From: Akkermansia sp.
GTDB taxonomy: Bacteria; Verrucomicrobiota; Verrucomicrobiia; Verrucomicrobiales; Akkermansiaceae
NCBI GenBank assembly: GCA_020047775.1
Contig: JAIFNK010000191.1
Span: forward strand, 1-17,216
DNA length: 17,216 nt
Direction of reading: 5' to 3'
The notes beneath the pieces were generated by a model. It worked only from the letters and a program-made list of their open reading frames with translations, searched no databases and was not told where the DNA came from. Below, piece by piece: positions 1 through 7,932 of this stretch. The position numbers were made by a program, and so were the translations under genes. Within the stretch, counting starts at the first letter, position 1; every line of letters starts with the position of its first letter.

Positions 1-108
1 CTGCCTCAGCTCGGCGGGGTTTGGGGCGGCAGCCCCATGAGTTTTAACGGGGTCATTTGACATCCGGTTTAATTGTCGTCGGTGGGTAGTTTTAATTGTC
101 GTTCTACA
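1..108 (+). mobile_element. Probable right end of an IS21-like insertion sequence
   Basis: No gene on the main strand enters this edge. On the plus strand an open frame runs in from the left and stops at TGA 58-60; it could be the 3' end of a transposition gene, but too few residues are visible to name it. It is followed by two exact copies of a 12-mer (68-79 and 91-102, period 23) and a terminus ending in CA at 107-108, so the end read inward on the minus strand starts TGTAG. Ends with repeated subterminal motifs and TG...CA tips are known for the IS21 family. The boundary also coincides with the abrupt end of the glycosidase fragment next to it. The family assignment is inference and the other end is outside the window. 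Confidence 0.4.
68..102. repeat. Two 12-bp direct repeats, 23-bp period
   Basis: The 12-mer TTTAATTGTCGT occurs at 68-79 and again at 91-102 with 11 bp between. The copies lie between the end of the left-edge plus-strand frame and the remnant glycosidase. They are best explained as transposase-binding subterminal repeats of the insertion sequence end, but an operator-like pair cannot be excluded. Confidence 0.55.
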
Positions 109-451
109 CCTGGGGACTGACGATTTCCAACCGCCGACCCACGACCAAAGGCAGGACGATATTTTCCGAGCTGTGGCCATCGCCTCCTTTATTCTTTTTC
201 TTGTGGATGTCGATTACGGGTAAATAGAGATGGGTGGCCCGTCCGTGTTCGTCCTGGAGCACTTTCGGACGCTCATACTTATACCAGTCCACCTTCGTGC
301 CATCGGTGTAGCCATCAAAACCGAGGGTATAGGCTTCACCGGCATCAACTTCCCAATCCACCCCATTTTTGGAGCGGAGGTAATAGGCGCGGCGGCCCTC
401 CCAGTCGTTGAGGAGCAGATGATATTCATCTATGATCCAAATCCTTGGCAC
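104..451 (-). pseudogene. C-terminal fragment of a GH43-like beta-propeller glycosidase, cut at both ends
   Basis: The frame encodes about 115 residues that look like the last third of a GH43/GH117-type five-bladed propeller glycosidase. Visible landmarks are EYHLLLNDW, a SKNGVDW blade motif, the YERPKVLQDEHGRATHLYL segment and a GHSSENIVLPL segment. Family members are usually 300-400 residues, so the N-terminal two thirds, with most active-site residues, are missing. An in-frame TGA at 455-457 blocks upstream extension, and the only start is a GTG inside the end of the next gene (26-bp overlap). At the other end the frame reads into a TAG at 104-106 that belongs to the putative insertion sequence tip. 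I read it as a decayed gene joined by deletion to the 3' end of the propeller gene at 426-1790. A short functional protein is unlikely. Confidence 0.6.
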
Positions 452-1790
452 TGATCAGTTCTATTTCATGAAAGGATGCCGCGTAACGGCATTGGAACGG
501 ATTTGGCGCGGTTTTGTCTGAATAATTGCATGCCACACAAAGCCACATGGTCTTGCCGTCCGCGCTGACGAACTTGGCCGGCACATTCGGGAAGTATGCC
601 TGCGGCCCCCAGTCGCGCAGATAATGCACCATGCGGTAGGGACCAGTGATCGAATCCGCTTCATAGAATATCAGCACGTTGTATGGCAGGTTCTTCTCGC
701 TCTCTTTGAGGCGGGCGGTCATCAGCAGGTATTTCCTGATTCCGGGCAGATAGGTAATACTTTCGCTTCCAAGATGGTTCTTCCACTCAAGGATGGGCTG
801 GGCGGCCGTCACGCTGCCACTCCATTTCGCGATACCTTTCTCGTCATGGCCGGCGAAGAACTCGTAGCTCGCCGGATTCGTCACTTTTTCCGGTTCCGGA
901 TCCACGCGGCTCAGATAGATGGCATCGCCTTTGTCCCAATTCGATGTGCCATTTTGAACCTCCCCGTGGGCGGTGAGGTAGATCTTACCGTCGGGAGACA
1001 GCTTGTTATCCTGACCCATCACGACCGCGTGGGGCACATTGAATCGTCGCGGATTCTTATCGGCGGGCCAGAAATCGGTTTTTTCATCGCGGGCATCCGT
1101 CCAATACGGGTTTTTCCAGTTTGGTTTCAGCTCCTCGGCCCAGTGGTTCCAGTCCTTTGAGTATCGGAACCCATTGAAACGACCGCCATTGTCAAATGCC
1201 GAATATGAGCCGATGAAATAGGTTCCGTTGGCAATCACGTTCACACACGGGTAAAGCGATGATCCGCTATACATTTTCCCGAGGGCTGTGAATTTGAGAT
1301 CCAGCGGGCTATCGCCTGTGATTCCGCACTGTCCAATCGAGAATGGCTGCACATTCGAATGACAGTGATAGGGCTTCATCGTCCCTTTCTTCCATTTGTT
1401 AGGAATCGAATCGACGCCGGTATTCTTAGTGAGATGATCCCAAGCCTTCTTGCAGTGAGGGCAGGAATACGGTTCAATTTCCCGATCCGTCCAGAAATAC
1501 CCATCCGTCCATGTTGAATACTGGTTTCCATCCTTGGCCCACATGGGATAGAAAGTATCCGCACCCGTGTAATTCGCGTATCTCCCGGTGAAGCGGATGC
1601 CGGTGATCTCCTTGGATGGTTCATGCGGAATCGAGGCGGGTGGCGAATCCTCCCAGTCATAGGGTTTATAAACCGCGCTTATTGCCGGCGAAAGCGCATC
1701 CCCCTCGCGGCCTATCGACCACTTGGCATCATCAGGTGCAGCATCCAGCAATGATGTTGATAGAAGCGTTACGAATACGGTTGTTTTCAT
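426..1790 (-). CDS. Secreted beta-propeller protein, glycosidase-like, function unknown
   Basis: This 454-residue protein starts with a short Sec signal (MKTTVFVTLLSTSLLDA) and then shows repeated blade-like segments rich in W, Y and DG turns, such as FRYSKDWNHW, GKIYLTAHGEV, LPGIRKYLLMTARL and SADGKTMWLCVACNYS. The pattern suits a five-bladed propeller of the GH43/DUF4185 type. I cannot point to a secure catalytic triad, so enzymatic activity is not shown. An unusual insert holds a Cys/His cluster (C110, C113, H142, C143, H144, C155) that could bind a metal. The gene starts 13 bp after the stop of the six-hairpin gene, so the two are probably co-transcribed. No strong Shine-Dalgarno sequence is visible. 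Its 3' end overlaps the glycosidase fragment at 104-451, so the last residues (after about HEIELIS) may come from a deletion junction. Confidence 0.7.
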   Translation of the reverse strand: MKTTVFVTLLSTSLLDAAPDDAKWSIGREGDALSPAISAVYKPYDWEDSPPASIPHEPSKEITGIRFTGRYANYTGADTFYPMWAKDGNQYSTWTDGYFWTDREIEPYSCPHCKKAWDHLTKNTGVDSIPNKWKKGTMKPYHCHSNVQPFSIGQCGITGDSPLDLKFTALGKMYSGSSLYPCVNVIANGTYFIGSYSAFDNGGRFNGFRYSKDWNHWAEELKPNWKNPYWTDARDEKTDFWPADKNPRRFNVPHAVVMGQDNKLSPDGKIYLTAHGEVQNGTSNWDKGDAIYLSRVDPEPEKVTNPASYEFFAGHDEKGIAKWSGSVTAAQPILEWKNHLGSESITYLPGIRKYLLMTARLKESEKNLPYNVLIFYEADSITGPYRMVHYLRDWGPQAYFPNVPAKFVSADGKTMWLCVACNYSDKTAPNPFQCRYAASFHEIELISAKDLDHR

Positions 1791-1803
1791 TGCTTTAGCG
1801 GAC

Positions 1804-3042
1804 TCACATGAACTCCAGCAGGGGACGGCCGGTGAGGATGGCGCGCAGGCCCATCAGCGGCATCGAGAGTGAGCCGAGGAATTCCGCCGGACCGCCGGGT
1901 TTGCCGGTGGCGTCGATGAACTCGTGGCGCTTGATCTTGTCCAGGTTTTCCACGAGATCCTGGGCGAGGCGGAGGGCGAAGTCCGGGTCGGCTTCGGCGA
2001 GCGCGGGCAAGACAAAGCCGGTGCCGGTGGCCCAGAAGCCCCGGTTCTGATAGCCTTTGGACGTGGTGCCGGGCCAGCCATCGGGGTAGGGGTTTTGCCG
2101 TGTGCAGCCGAGGGCGAAAATGTCGGCGCGGTGTTTGGTGAAGGTGGCGGCGATGACCTTGCGTTGCTCCGGCGTGGCGAGTGGCCAGGCGAGCCCGTTG
2201 CCCCAGACGTCGAAGCCGCGACCGACCTTGGTGGCACCGACAAATCCGCCGATGTCCGCATCAAACAGCCGGTGGAGGTTCTCGCCGATGCGTTGGGCCT
2301 TGTTCTTCCAGTCGGCGATGGTTTCCGCGGGAAGATCGTTTTCGAACAGGGCGGCGGCGCGTTCGAGTCCGCGTTTGATCACGAGACTCGTCATGAACAC
2401 GAGGCCGGTCTGCTTGATGGAATCGTAGAAGCCGAAGGCAACCGTCTTGCGTTGTGGGTCGTTCCAAACCAGCCCGAAGGAGAAATGCACCCGCGCGAAG
2501 CTGCGTTCGATGAGGCGAGCCCATTCGCGGCGGCGCGGGATTTCGATACCGGCTTCTGCGGCATGGCTGAGCAGGCGGGTCCATGCGGCGGGAAGGTGGA
2601 GCGTCATTTCCTCGCTCATCGGGCGGCCATCCCAATGACCTGGGCTCATCACGGCGGTGCCATCGAACTCGATGCGGTCGGCCACCACAGGCAGGTCCAC
2701 CATGGCCTCGGTGAGCCACGCGATGGAGTCGCGCATGACCGGGGTTTTCTGAAGTTCCGGCAAGCCGATGTGCGGCCAGGTGAAATCGTCGTGCCAGAGG
2801 CCGTTGTAGTAGGGACTGGCGCAGGGTCGCAGCAACTCGCGTCCGTCCACCTTCACGCGGCAAATTTCGTAAAGCCGGCGCATCTGGTCGGCCAAGGCAT
2901 CGTAAGCCGGCTGGAATTTCGGATTGATCAGGGCTTTCGACTCGGTGGTGGCCGCCGAAAGATAGCGTGCGACAAACAGACCGGTCAGGGCGCTGCCGCA
3001 CAAGCCGAGATGTGTCCGGCGGGAAATAGGAAGATTTTGCAT
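1804..3042 (-). CDS. Tat-exported (alpha/alpha)6 six-hairpin glycosidase-like protein
   Basis: This is a 412-residue protein. Its N-terminus has a twin-arginine motif (SRRTHLG, R8-R9) before a hydrophobic stretch ending near LSAA, so Tat export is likely. The mature part is mostly helical, with aromatic and Gly-rich turns typical of six-hairpin glycosidases: NGLWHDDFTWP (D85, D86), a VWGNGLAWPLAT segment and a GYQNRGFWATGTGFVLPAL segment. I cannot assign a GH family or substrate, and the catalytic acids are only candidates. It follows the GH2 gene by 51 bp and precedes the propeller gene by 13 bp, placing it in the same transcription unit. A role on oligosaccharides released by the GH2 enzyme or esterases is inference. 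The ATG at 3040-3042 is chosen because it places the Tat motif at the N-terminus. Confidence 0.7.
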   Translation of the reverse strand: MQNLPISRRTHLGLCGSALTGLFVARYLSAATTESKALINPKFQPAYDALADQMRRLYEICRVKVDGRELLRPCASPYYNGLWHDDFTWPHIGLPELQKTPVMRDSIAWLTEAMVDLPVVADRIEFDGTAVMSPGHWDGRPMSEEMTLHLPAAWTRLLSHAAEAGIEIPRRREWARLIERSFARVHFSFGLVWNDPQRKTVAFGFYDSIKQTGLVFMTSLVIKRGLERAAALFENDLPAETIADWKNKAQRIGENLHRLFDADIGGFVGATKVGRGFDVWGNGLAWPLATPEQRKVIAATFTKHRADIFALGCTRQNPYPDGWPGTTSKGYQNRGFWATGTGFVLPALAEADPDFALRLAQDLVENLDKIKRHEFIDATGKPGGPAEFLGSLSMPLMGLRAILTGRPLLEFM

Positions 3043-3093
3043 GAGTGGCGAGGAACGGAGATTGGGGAAAAGAAGTTCTGGCGCGGCACCCCC

Positions 3094-4896
3094 TTATTCC
3101 GACAGCCCCGCCGCGCGGTGGATGGCGGCGAGCGTTTCAGCGGGGACTTTGCGCACCTTGCGGTCGTAGGTGATGAGGCCGTTGATCTCGCCCTCGACAT
3201 CGGTCGTCTGGGTGTAGATGCCGGCGGCGATGCCCTGTTTCCTCAAATCGACGAGCTTGTCGATGGAGGTCTTGTAGCGGTCCAGCCACTCTTCCTTGTC
3301 CTTGGGCAATCCCCCGTAGCCCCAGTTTCTGGCCTTGGGGTTCCAGAGGTGGCCCTCGACAGGGAACCCGTGGCCGCCAAACTCGCCAACCACTTTGACG
3401 AAGCCGTCGAAGTGTCCGTCCTTGCCTTGGTCGAACGGAAAAGTGGGGTGCGGGTAGTTGTGGGCATCCACCACGTGACCGCTGGGCCAGAAGTTTCCAC
3501 CCGAGGCGACGTTGATCTGGCGGTTGGGATCGTAGGCGACCGCCCACTTGCCGACATCCATCGTGCGGTGCTGGCCCCATGCTTCGTTGAATGTGACCCA
3601 CTGGACGATGCTCGGGTGGTTGTGGAGCACGTCGATCATGCACTTCAACTCGCTCATGAATTGCTGGTGAGCTTCTTCCGGCCACGTGGCGTCCACCGGT
3701 CCGGGCTCAAGCCGGGTCCAAGGAGGGTTCAGGCTCTTTCTGTAAGCACTGACCTGGTCCTGCCAGACGAGCAGGCCGATCTTGTCGCAATGATGGTAGT
3801 ATCTGCGCGGCTCGACCTTGATGTGCTTGCGCAGCATGTTGAAACCGGCGGCTTTGAGAAATTCGAGGTCCGAGCGCATGGCGGCGTCAGACGGCGGAGT
3901 CAGCAGGCCGTCGGGCCACCATCCTTGATCAAGCGGGCCGAAGTGGAACACTTCCCTGCCATTCAGATGGAACCGCAGGTTTCCATCGACATCTTTTCCA
4001 ACCGTCGTCTCGCGCAGTCCGACGTAGGAAGTCACCGTGTCCTCGCCGAGTGTGACGGATAGATCATAGAGCGTCGGGGAGTCCGGCGACCAGAGTTTGG
4101 GGTCGGGGATCTTCAGCGTGAGTCGATCAGGCGAGCCGCTGGTTTCCGCAATTTTGCGGCCGCCGAGCGAAGCCGTGACCGTGACCGAAGGCGGCTTGTC
4201 GCTCGGTCCTTCGATGTCGATGGCAAGGGCGACCGTGCCGTCGATTTTCGGTGTGATCTTGAGATTGCGGACGTGCAGCTCGGGAACTTCCTCCAGCCAC
4301 ACCGTCTGCCAGATGCCGGAGACGGCCGTATAAAAGCATCCATGCGGCTTGAGCAACTGCTTGCCGTGAAGTTGATAGGTTGTATCGGTGGCATCTGTGA
4401 CGCGGACCAGTAGCGTGTTGGTTCCGGACTGGAGTGTCTCGGTGACGTCGAATGAAAAGGGAAGGTTGCCGCCGCGGTGACTGCCCACTTCCTTGCCGTT
4501 CGCCCAGACCGTGGATTGATAATCGACCGCTTCGAAGTTGAGCAGATAACGTTTGCCGGCCTTCGGCGTGATTTCGAGCGTGCGGCGGTACCACAGCGCG
4601 TCGTCCGGCGTAAGAGACTTCTTCACGCCGGATAGCGCTGACTCGATGGCGAAAGGCACGAGGATTTGTCCATCCCACTTGTCGGGATGTCCGGTGCGTG
4701 TCATGGGCGTGACCGCGTAGTCCCACAGACCGTTCAGGTTGGTCCACTCCTTCCGCTGTATCATCGGTCGCGGATATTCGCGCCAGGCAGTGTCCGGGGT
4801 GACCTGAGCGCCCCACACGGTGAGCATAGAGCCGTCAGCTGGCTGCCATGCATGAGCGGCGGCAGTTAGGGAGAGTAAAACGATGATCGATTTCAT
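3094..4896 (-). CDS. Glycoside hydrolase family 2 protein (beta-galactosidase/beta-glucuronidase-like)
   Basis: This exo-glycosidase has 600 residues, starting at the ATG (4894-4896) that gives a clean signal peptide (MKSIIVLLSLTAAAHA); a start 20 codons upstream would bury it. Domains in order: sugar-binding jelly roll (about 30-200, with WYRRTLEI and VWANGKEVGSHRGG), Ig-like domain (about 205-300) and TIM barrel (about 305-600). In the barrel, NEAW carries the expected acid/base Glu (E438) and VGEFGG the expected nucleophile (E505). Other hallmarks are LDQGWWPDGL, GFNMLRKHIK and TQTTDVEGEINGL. Both catalytic residues are present, so it should be active. The start overlaps the stop of the upstream double-SASA gene (ATGA, 4893-4896), so translation is probably coupled. 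Retaining chemistry on a beta-linked sugar follows from the family; the exact sugar cannot be read from sequence. Confidence 0.92.
   Translation of the reverse strand: MKSIIVLLSLTAAAHAWQPADGSMLTVWGAQVTPDTAWREYPRPMIQRKEWTNLNGLWDYAVTPMTRTGHPDKWDGQILVPFAIESALSGVKKSLTPDDALWYRRTLEITPKAGKRYLLNFEAVDYQSTVWANGKEVGSHRGGNLPFSFDVTETLQSGTNTLLVRVTDATDTTYQLHGKQLLKPHGCFYTAVSGIWQTVWLEEVPELHVRNLKITPKIDGTVALAIDIEGPSDKPPSVTVTASLGGRKIAETSGSPDRLTLKIPDPKLWSPDSPTLYDLSVTLGEDTVTSYVGLRETTVGKDVDGNLRFHLNGREVFHFGPLDQGWWPDGLLTPPSDAAMRSDLEFLKAAGFNMLRKHIKVEPRRYYHHCDKIGLLVWQDQVSAYRKSLNPPWTRLEPGPVDATWPEEAHQQFMSELKCMIDVLHNHPSIVQWVTFNEAWGQHRTMDVGKWAVAYDPNRQINVASGGNFWPSGHVVDAHNYPHPTFPFDQGKDGHFDGFVKVVGEFGGHGFPVEGHLWNPKARNWGYGGLPKDKEEWLDRYKTSIDKLVDLRKQGIAAGIYTQTTDVEGEINGLITYDRKVRKVPAETLAAIHRAAGLSE
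4893..4896 (-). promoter_or_regulatory. ATGA stop/start overlap, translational coupling
   Basis: The stop TGA of the double-SASA gene (4893-4895) shares two bases with the ATG of the GH2 gene (4894-4896). A four-base ATGA overlap is a recognised arrangement for termination-reinitiation, and it decides the GH2 start together with the signal peptide. There is no good Shine-Dalgarno sequence ahead of it. Confidence 0.8.
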
Positions 4897-7796
4897 TTCG
4901 TGTTTTGCGCAGCGATGCCGAGTTGGGTGGCGATCTCCTTGATGCTCTTGGGCCATTGATCGAATTGCACGGCTTTTGAGTTTTCGATCTCCGGTGCGGT
5001 GATGCCCGGCACCAGCGTGGCGGAGGGCTGGGCGTGGAGGAAAGGCACCTTAGTCATTCCGTAGGTGCCCGGCAGGCTGCGGGCGTAGATTTCCAGTTCG
5101 GGCGAGTAGTCCGCAGGCGTGTGGCCGACGTTGGCCTGACCCGGCACCCAGATCACGCCGGCCACAGCCATCGGCGTGAGCGGACTCACACACCAGTTGT
5201 AAGTGAAGGTGGGAACCGCGTCCGGCTTGATCGCGCTTTTAGGACCGGGTTCCGGAAACGCGGGAAACTGTAGCGGCGCAGCGGACATGTTGGCGCCCTT
5301 GGCGGCCATTCCGGCAACCTTCGCCACTTCCGCTTTCACGGCCTTCACAAATTCCGTGATGGCCTTCTTGGAGACCTCGGAGTTGGGATCCTGAAGCAGC
5401 AAGGCATCGAGCCGGGCTTGGAACGCGGGGTTCTTCACCTCCTTGACTCCGGCGAAGGAGGTCCATGATAGCGGCGAGGCCATTTCTTGCCCTCGTCCGG
5501 AAGACATGCTCACAAAACCCTGCGGGATGCCGGGGCGGTTGAGTGCCTTGGCAAACTGATAGGCGAACATGCCCACACTGTCGTCGGGGTTCTTGAAATC
5601 GGCGGTCTGCCAGAAGCAGCGGAATCTGCGGTCGCCACCCGTCTCGAAGCCGCGTTTTCTCGGTGTGGCGCTGGTGCTGGCGGAAGTGCGCCGCCGGAAC
5701 TCGCGCAGCAGCGGCATGGCCTCGGGAACGGCGGCTTTCGCGTCGCGCTTGTCATAAGACGGCTCGGTGCTCAGCAGGATGTTTCCTGTCAGAAACCAGA
5801 CGTCACCGACGAGGATGTCACTGACGGTTCTGCTGCGGCCATGACTGGTTTTCACTTCCAGAGTGATCGGCCGCGCGGACGCCTTCCGCGCCGGGAAGGA
5901 GACCGACCACTGTTGGTGGTCGTTCGCCACCGCCTTTTGGGTGGCATCGCCGAGCGTCACGGTCACCTCCACGCCCTTGTTGGCGAAGCCCCACACAGGG
6001 ACCGGCTGGTCGCGCTGGATGATGACTCCATCGCGGTAAAACGCCGCAAGCTCGAAGACAGGATGGTCCGAAACGCTGGCTGGGGCTTGCTTCGCCTTCT
6101 TCGCCGCCACCTTTTCCATGTCGTCCTCTTCAAACATCAACTTGCCGTCGAACGCAGCGAATGGCGTGGCAGGCAGGCCGGCTTTATTGTAGAGATTCGA
6201 ATTCATTGGTGTCGCGCAGTGCGCGTATTGCACGCCGACCGGCGCGGGCACGTCCTTTGACGTCACCACCACGGTCTCGCCGACGATTTCCGCCTCCGCG
6301 GCAAACCATTTCCGATCCTTGCCGCACAGGCGGAAGTGGTTGAGCTTTTCGCGGGGCGTCGGCAGGGCGGGTTCGACATACTTGCCGGGTTCCCTGCTGT
6401 CTTTTTCCATGCCCTTGCTGCCTACCATCAGCCCGCCGAAGAGGCTTCCTTTGTCGAACGAGACGACCGCCTTGTTTCCGTCGATGGTGGCTTTCTCGTA
6501 GATGGGACCGGTATAGGCGATGTCGCGGCCGTAATCCTTGGCGAGCGCCCAGCGCGCCAGCCGCATGCCGGGGTGGAGTTTGTTCGCATAGTGAATGGCT
6601 CCCGAAGCCCCGGGGTTGAGATCCGTCTGGACGACCATGCCGACATGCTCGCGGTTGTTCGTGAAAAAAAGGTGCTGGGCCTGCCGGACATCGGCCATGC
6701 CCAGTTCGTCCGGGTCCGTTGTGCCATAGCCCTGCATTTGCGTGAAGTAGAACGGCAGGCCGGGAATACCCCAGGCATCGCGCCAACCTTGGGCGAGCGC
6801 TTCCATCCGGGCGGCATAAAGCCTGCCGTCACCATTGTTGGACTCGCCCTGGCACCACAGCGAGCCGCGGATGGCGTAGGGCGCGACCGGCGCGATCTTG
6901 CCGTTGAAAAACTGCGAAGGTCCGCGCCACTCGCCGGCGATTCCCGGCAGCCCCGGCCGCTTCAGTGGTCGCTCCACGGGGAAACCCAGCTCCGCCGAGG
7001 CCTTCTGCCACGCCTCCAAATCCTGATAGTATTTCCCGAACGCCGCGCGGCCCTGCTCCATACCGACATCGCCGTCGTGGATCAGATCGGCGTCCACCTT
7101 GAGTCCAGGATGGGCCTCGATCGCCTTGCGTTCGGTGAACGCCTCGACGCGTGTGTTGCTGTGGGAGGTGAGAAGGATTCCGACCGGCACTTTCAACTCC
7201 TTGTGGAGTTCGTTGGCAAAGGCAAGGGCCAGCGCCGAGAAATCACCCGCCGTGCGGCTGGTTTTCCATCCGGCCTCCGAGGTCACCTTTTCCTGCGGAT
7301 AGAGAGCGGACACGGTGTCGGTTCTCAACTCCCGGATCGGCACCTCGTCCTTGGCCTTCGAAAGCTCCTGCGCCAAAGTCGAGCAGTTCGACTTATTGGC
7401 AAACCACTCCATGTTGGACTGGCCGGAAGCATGCCATACCTCACCAACGAGAATGTTCTTGATAGATACATTTTTGCCGTCGCTGTCGCTGATGACCATT
7501 TCGGCGGGCTCGGCGCTGGCTTTGAGCGGCTTGAGCTTGAGCATCCATTTGCCATCGGCTCCGGCCTTGGCGTTGGCCTTTTGTCCGGCGAATTCCACCG
7601 TGACCGAGGTTCCGGGATTGCTCCAGCCCCATACGGGGACATCCTTCTCACGTTGCAGGATTGCGTTGTCACTGAACGGCGAACCGAGTTCGATGGCTGG
7701 AGCGGGTTGCTCCTGCGCGGCCGACGCCGCGAAGGGTGAAAGCAGCAAGGCGGCGGTGATGGCGAGGAACGCTGTGTTGGGTCGTCTCATTTTCAT
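4893..7796 (-). CDS. Secreted double SASA (sialate O-acetylesterase-like) protein with a degenerate second half
   Basis: This 967-residue SGNH-type esterase begins at the ATG at 7794-7796, which leads into a signal peptide ending ASAA. The first half (about 35-570) has the SASA pattern: an N-terminal beta domain (ILQREKDVPVWGW), GQSNMEW with nucleophile S127, WCQGESN (E318) and HYANKLHPGMRLA with the likely catalytic H402. It should remove O-acetyl or similar esters from sugars. The second half (about 575-967) repeats the layout (VIIQRDQPVPVWGF, ILVGDVWFLTGN), but the Ser position is I673 (GNILLS) and the QGESN block is GQANV (A888), so it looks catalytically dead. It may bind carbohydrate or support the first domain. 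The gene is coupled to GH2 downstream. A 136-bp gap separates it from the upstream esterase gene. Confidence 0.88.
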   Translation of the reverse strand: MKMRRPNTAFLAITAALLLSPFAASAAQEQPAPAIELGSPFSDNAILQREKDVPVWGWSNPGTSVTVEFAGQKANAKAGADGKWMLKLKPLKASAEPAEMVISDSDGKNVSIKNILVGEVWHASGQSNMEWFANKSNCSTLAQELSKAKDEVPIRELRTDTVSALYPQEKVTSEAGWKTSRTAGDFSALALAFANELHKELKVPVGILLTSHSNTRVEAFTERKAIEAHPGLKVDADLIHDGDVGMEQGRAAFGKYYQDLEAWQKASAELGFPVERPLKRPGLPGIAGEWRGPSQFFNGKIAPVAPYAIRGSLWCQGESNNGDGRLYAARMEALAQGWRDAWGIPGLPFYFTQMQGYGTTDPDELGMADVRQAQHLFFTNNREHVGMVVQTDLNPGASGAIHYANKLHPGMRLARWALAKDYGRDIAYTGPIYEKATIDGNKAVVSFDKGSLFGGLMVGSKGMEKDSREPGKYVEPALPTPREKLNHFRLCGKDRKWFAAEAEIVGETVVVTSKDVPAPVGVQYAHCATPMNSNLYNKAGLPATPFAAFDGKLMFEEDDMEKVAAKKAKQAPASVSDHPVFELAAFYRDGVIIQRDQPVPVWGFANKGVEVTVTLGDATQKAVANDHQQWSVSFPARKASARPITLEVKTSHGRSRTVSDILVGDVWFLTGNILLSTEPSYDKRDAKAAVPEAMPLLREFRRRTSASTSATPRKRGFETGGDRRFRCFWQTADFKNPDDSVGMFAYQFAKALNRPGIPQGFVSMSSGRGQEMASPLSWTSFAGVKEVKNPAFQARLDALLLQDPNSEVSKKAITEFVKAVKAEVAKVAGMAAKGANMSAAPLQFPAFPEPGPKSAIKPDAVPTFTYNWCVSPLTPMAVAGVIWVPGQANVGHTPADYSPELEIYARSLPGTYGMTKVPFLHAQPSATLVPGITAPEIENSKAVQFDQWPKSIKEIATQLGIAAQNTK

Positions 7797-7815
7797 ATCT
7801 TCATCACGCGTGTTT

Positions 7816-7932
7816 TTAGCGGTTGCAGGTGAGTATGCCATCGACGATCTCAAATTCGGCGACTTGCTGGCTTGATCTCTTGTAGCGGTAAGTGTGCGTG
7901 TTGGAGGTTTTCCAATCGGTCACTCCCTCTGT
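7816..7932 (-). other. In-frame coding-like remnant downstream of an esterase stop
   Basis: After the TAA of the gene at 7933-9411 the same frame stays open for another 38 codons, to a TAA at 7816-7818. The encoded stretch (TEGVTDWKTSNTHTYRYKRS, then SQQVAEFEIVDGILTCNR) has the look of a beta-strand domain end rather than random translation, and most third codon positions are G or C. It could be a former C-terminal extension cut off by a nonsense mutation, the remnant of a lost gene, or chance. It occupies most of the 136-bp gap and leaves little room for a separate promoter before the double-SASA gene. Confidence 0.35.

Noticed and set aside
1924..4062. Long plus-strand open frame (about 712 codons) across the six-hairpin and GH2 genes
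   Set aside because: It lies antisense to two well-supported genes with signal and catalytic motifs, spans the gap between them, and its translation has no recognisable domain. GC-rich genes commonly leave one antisense frame open.
7797..7853. Upstream start that would add 19 residues to the double-SASA protein
   Set aside because: It would put a polar stretch before the signal peptide and overlaps the in-frame remnant in the gap.
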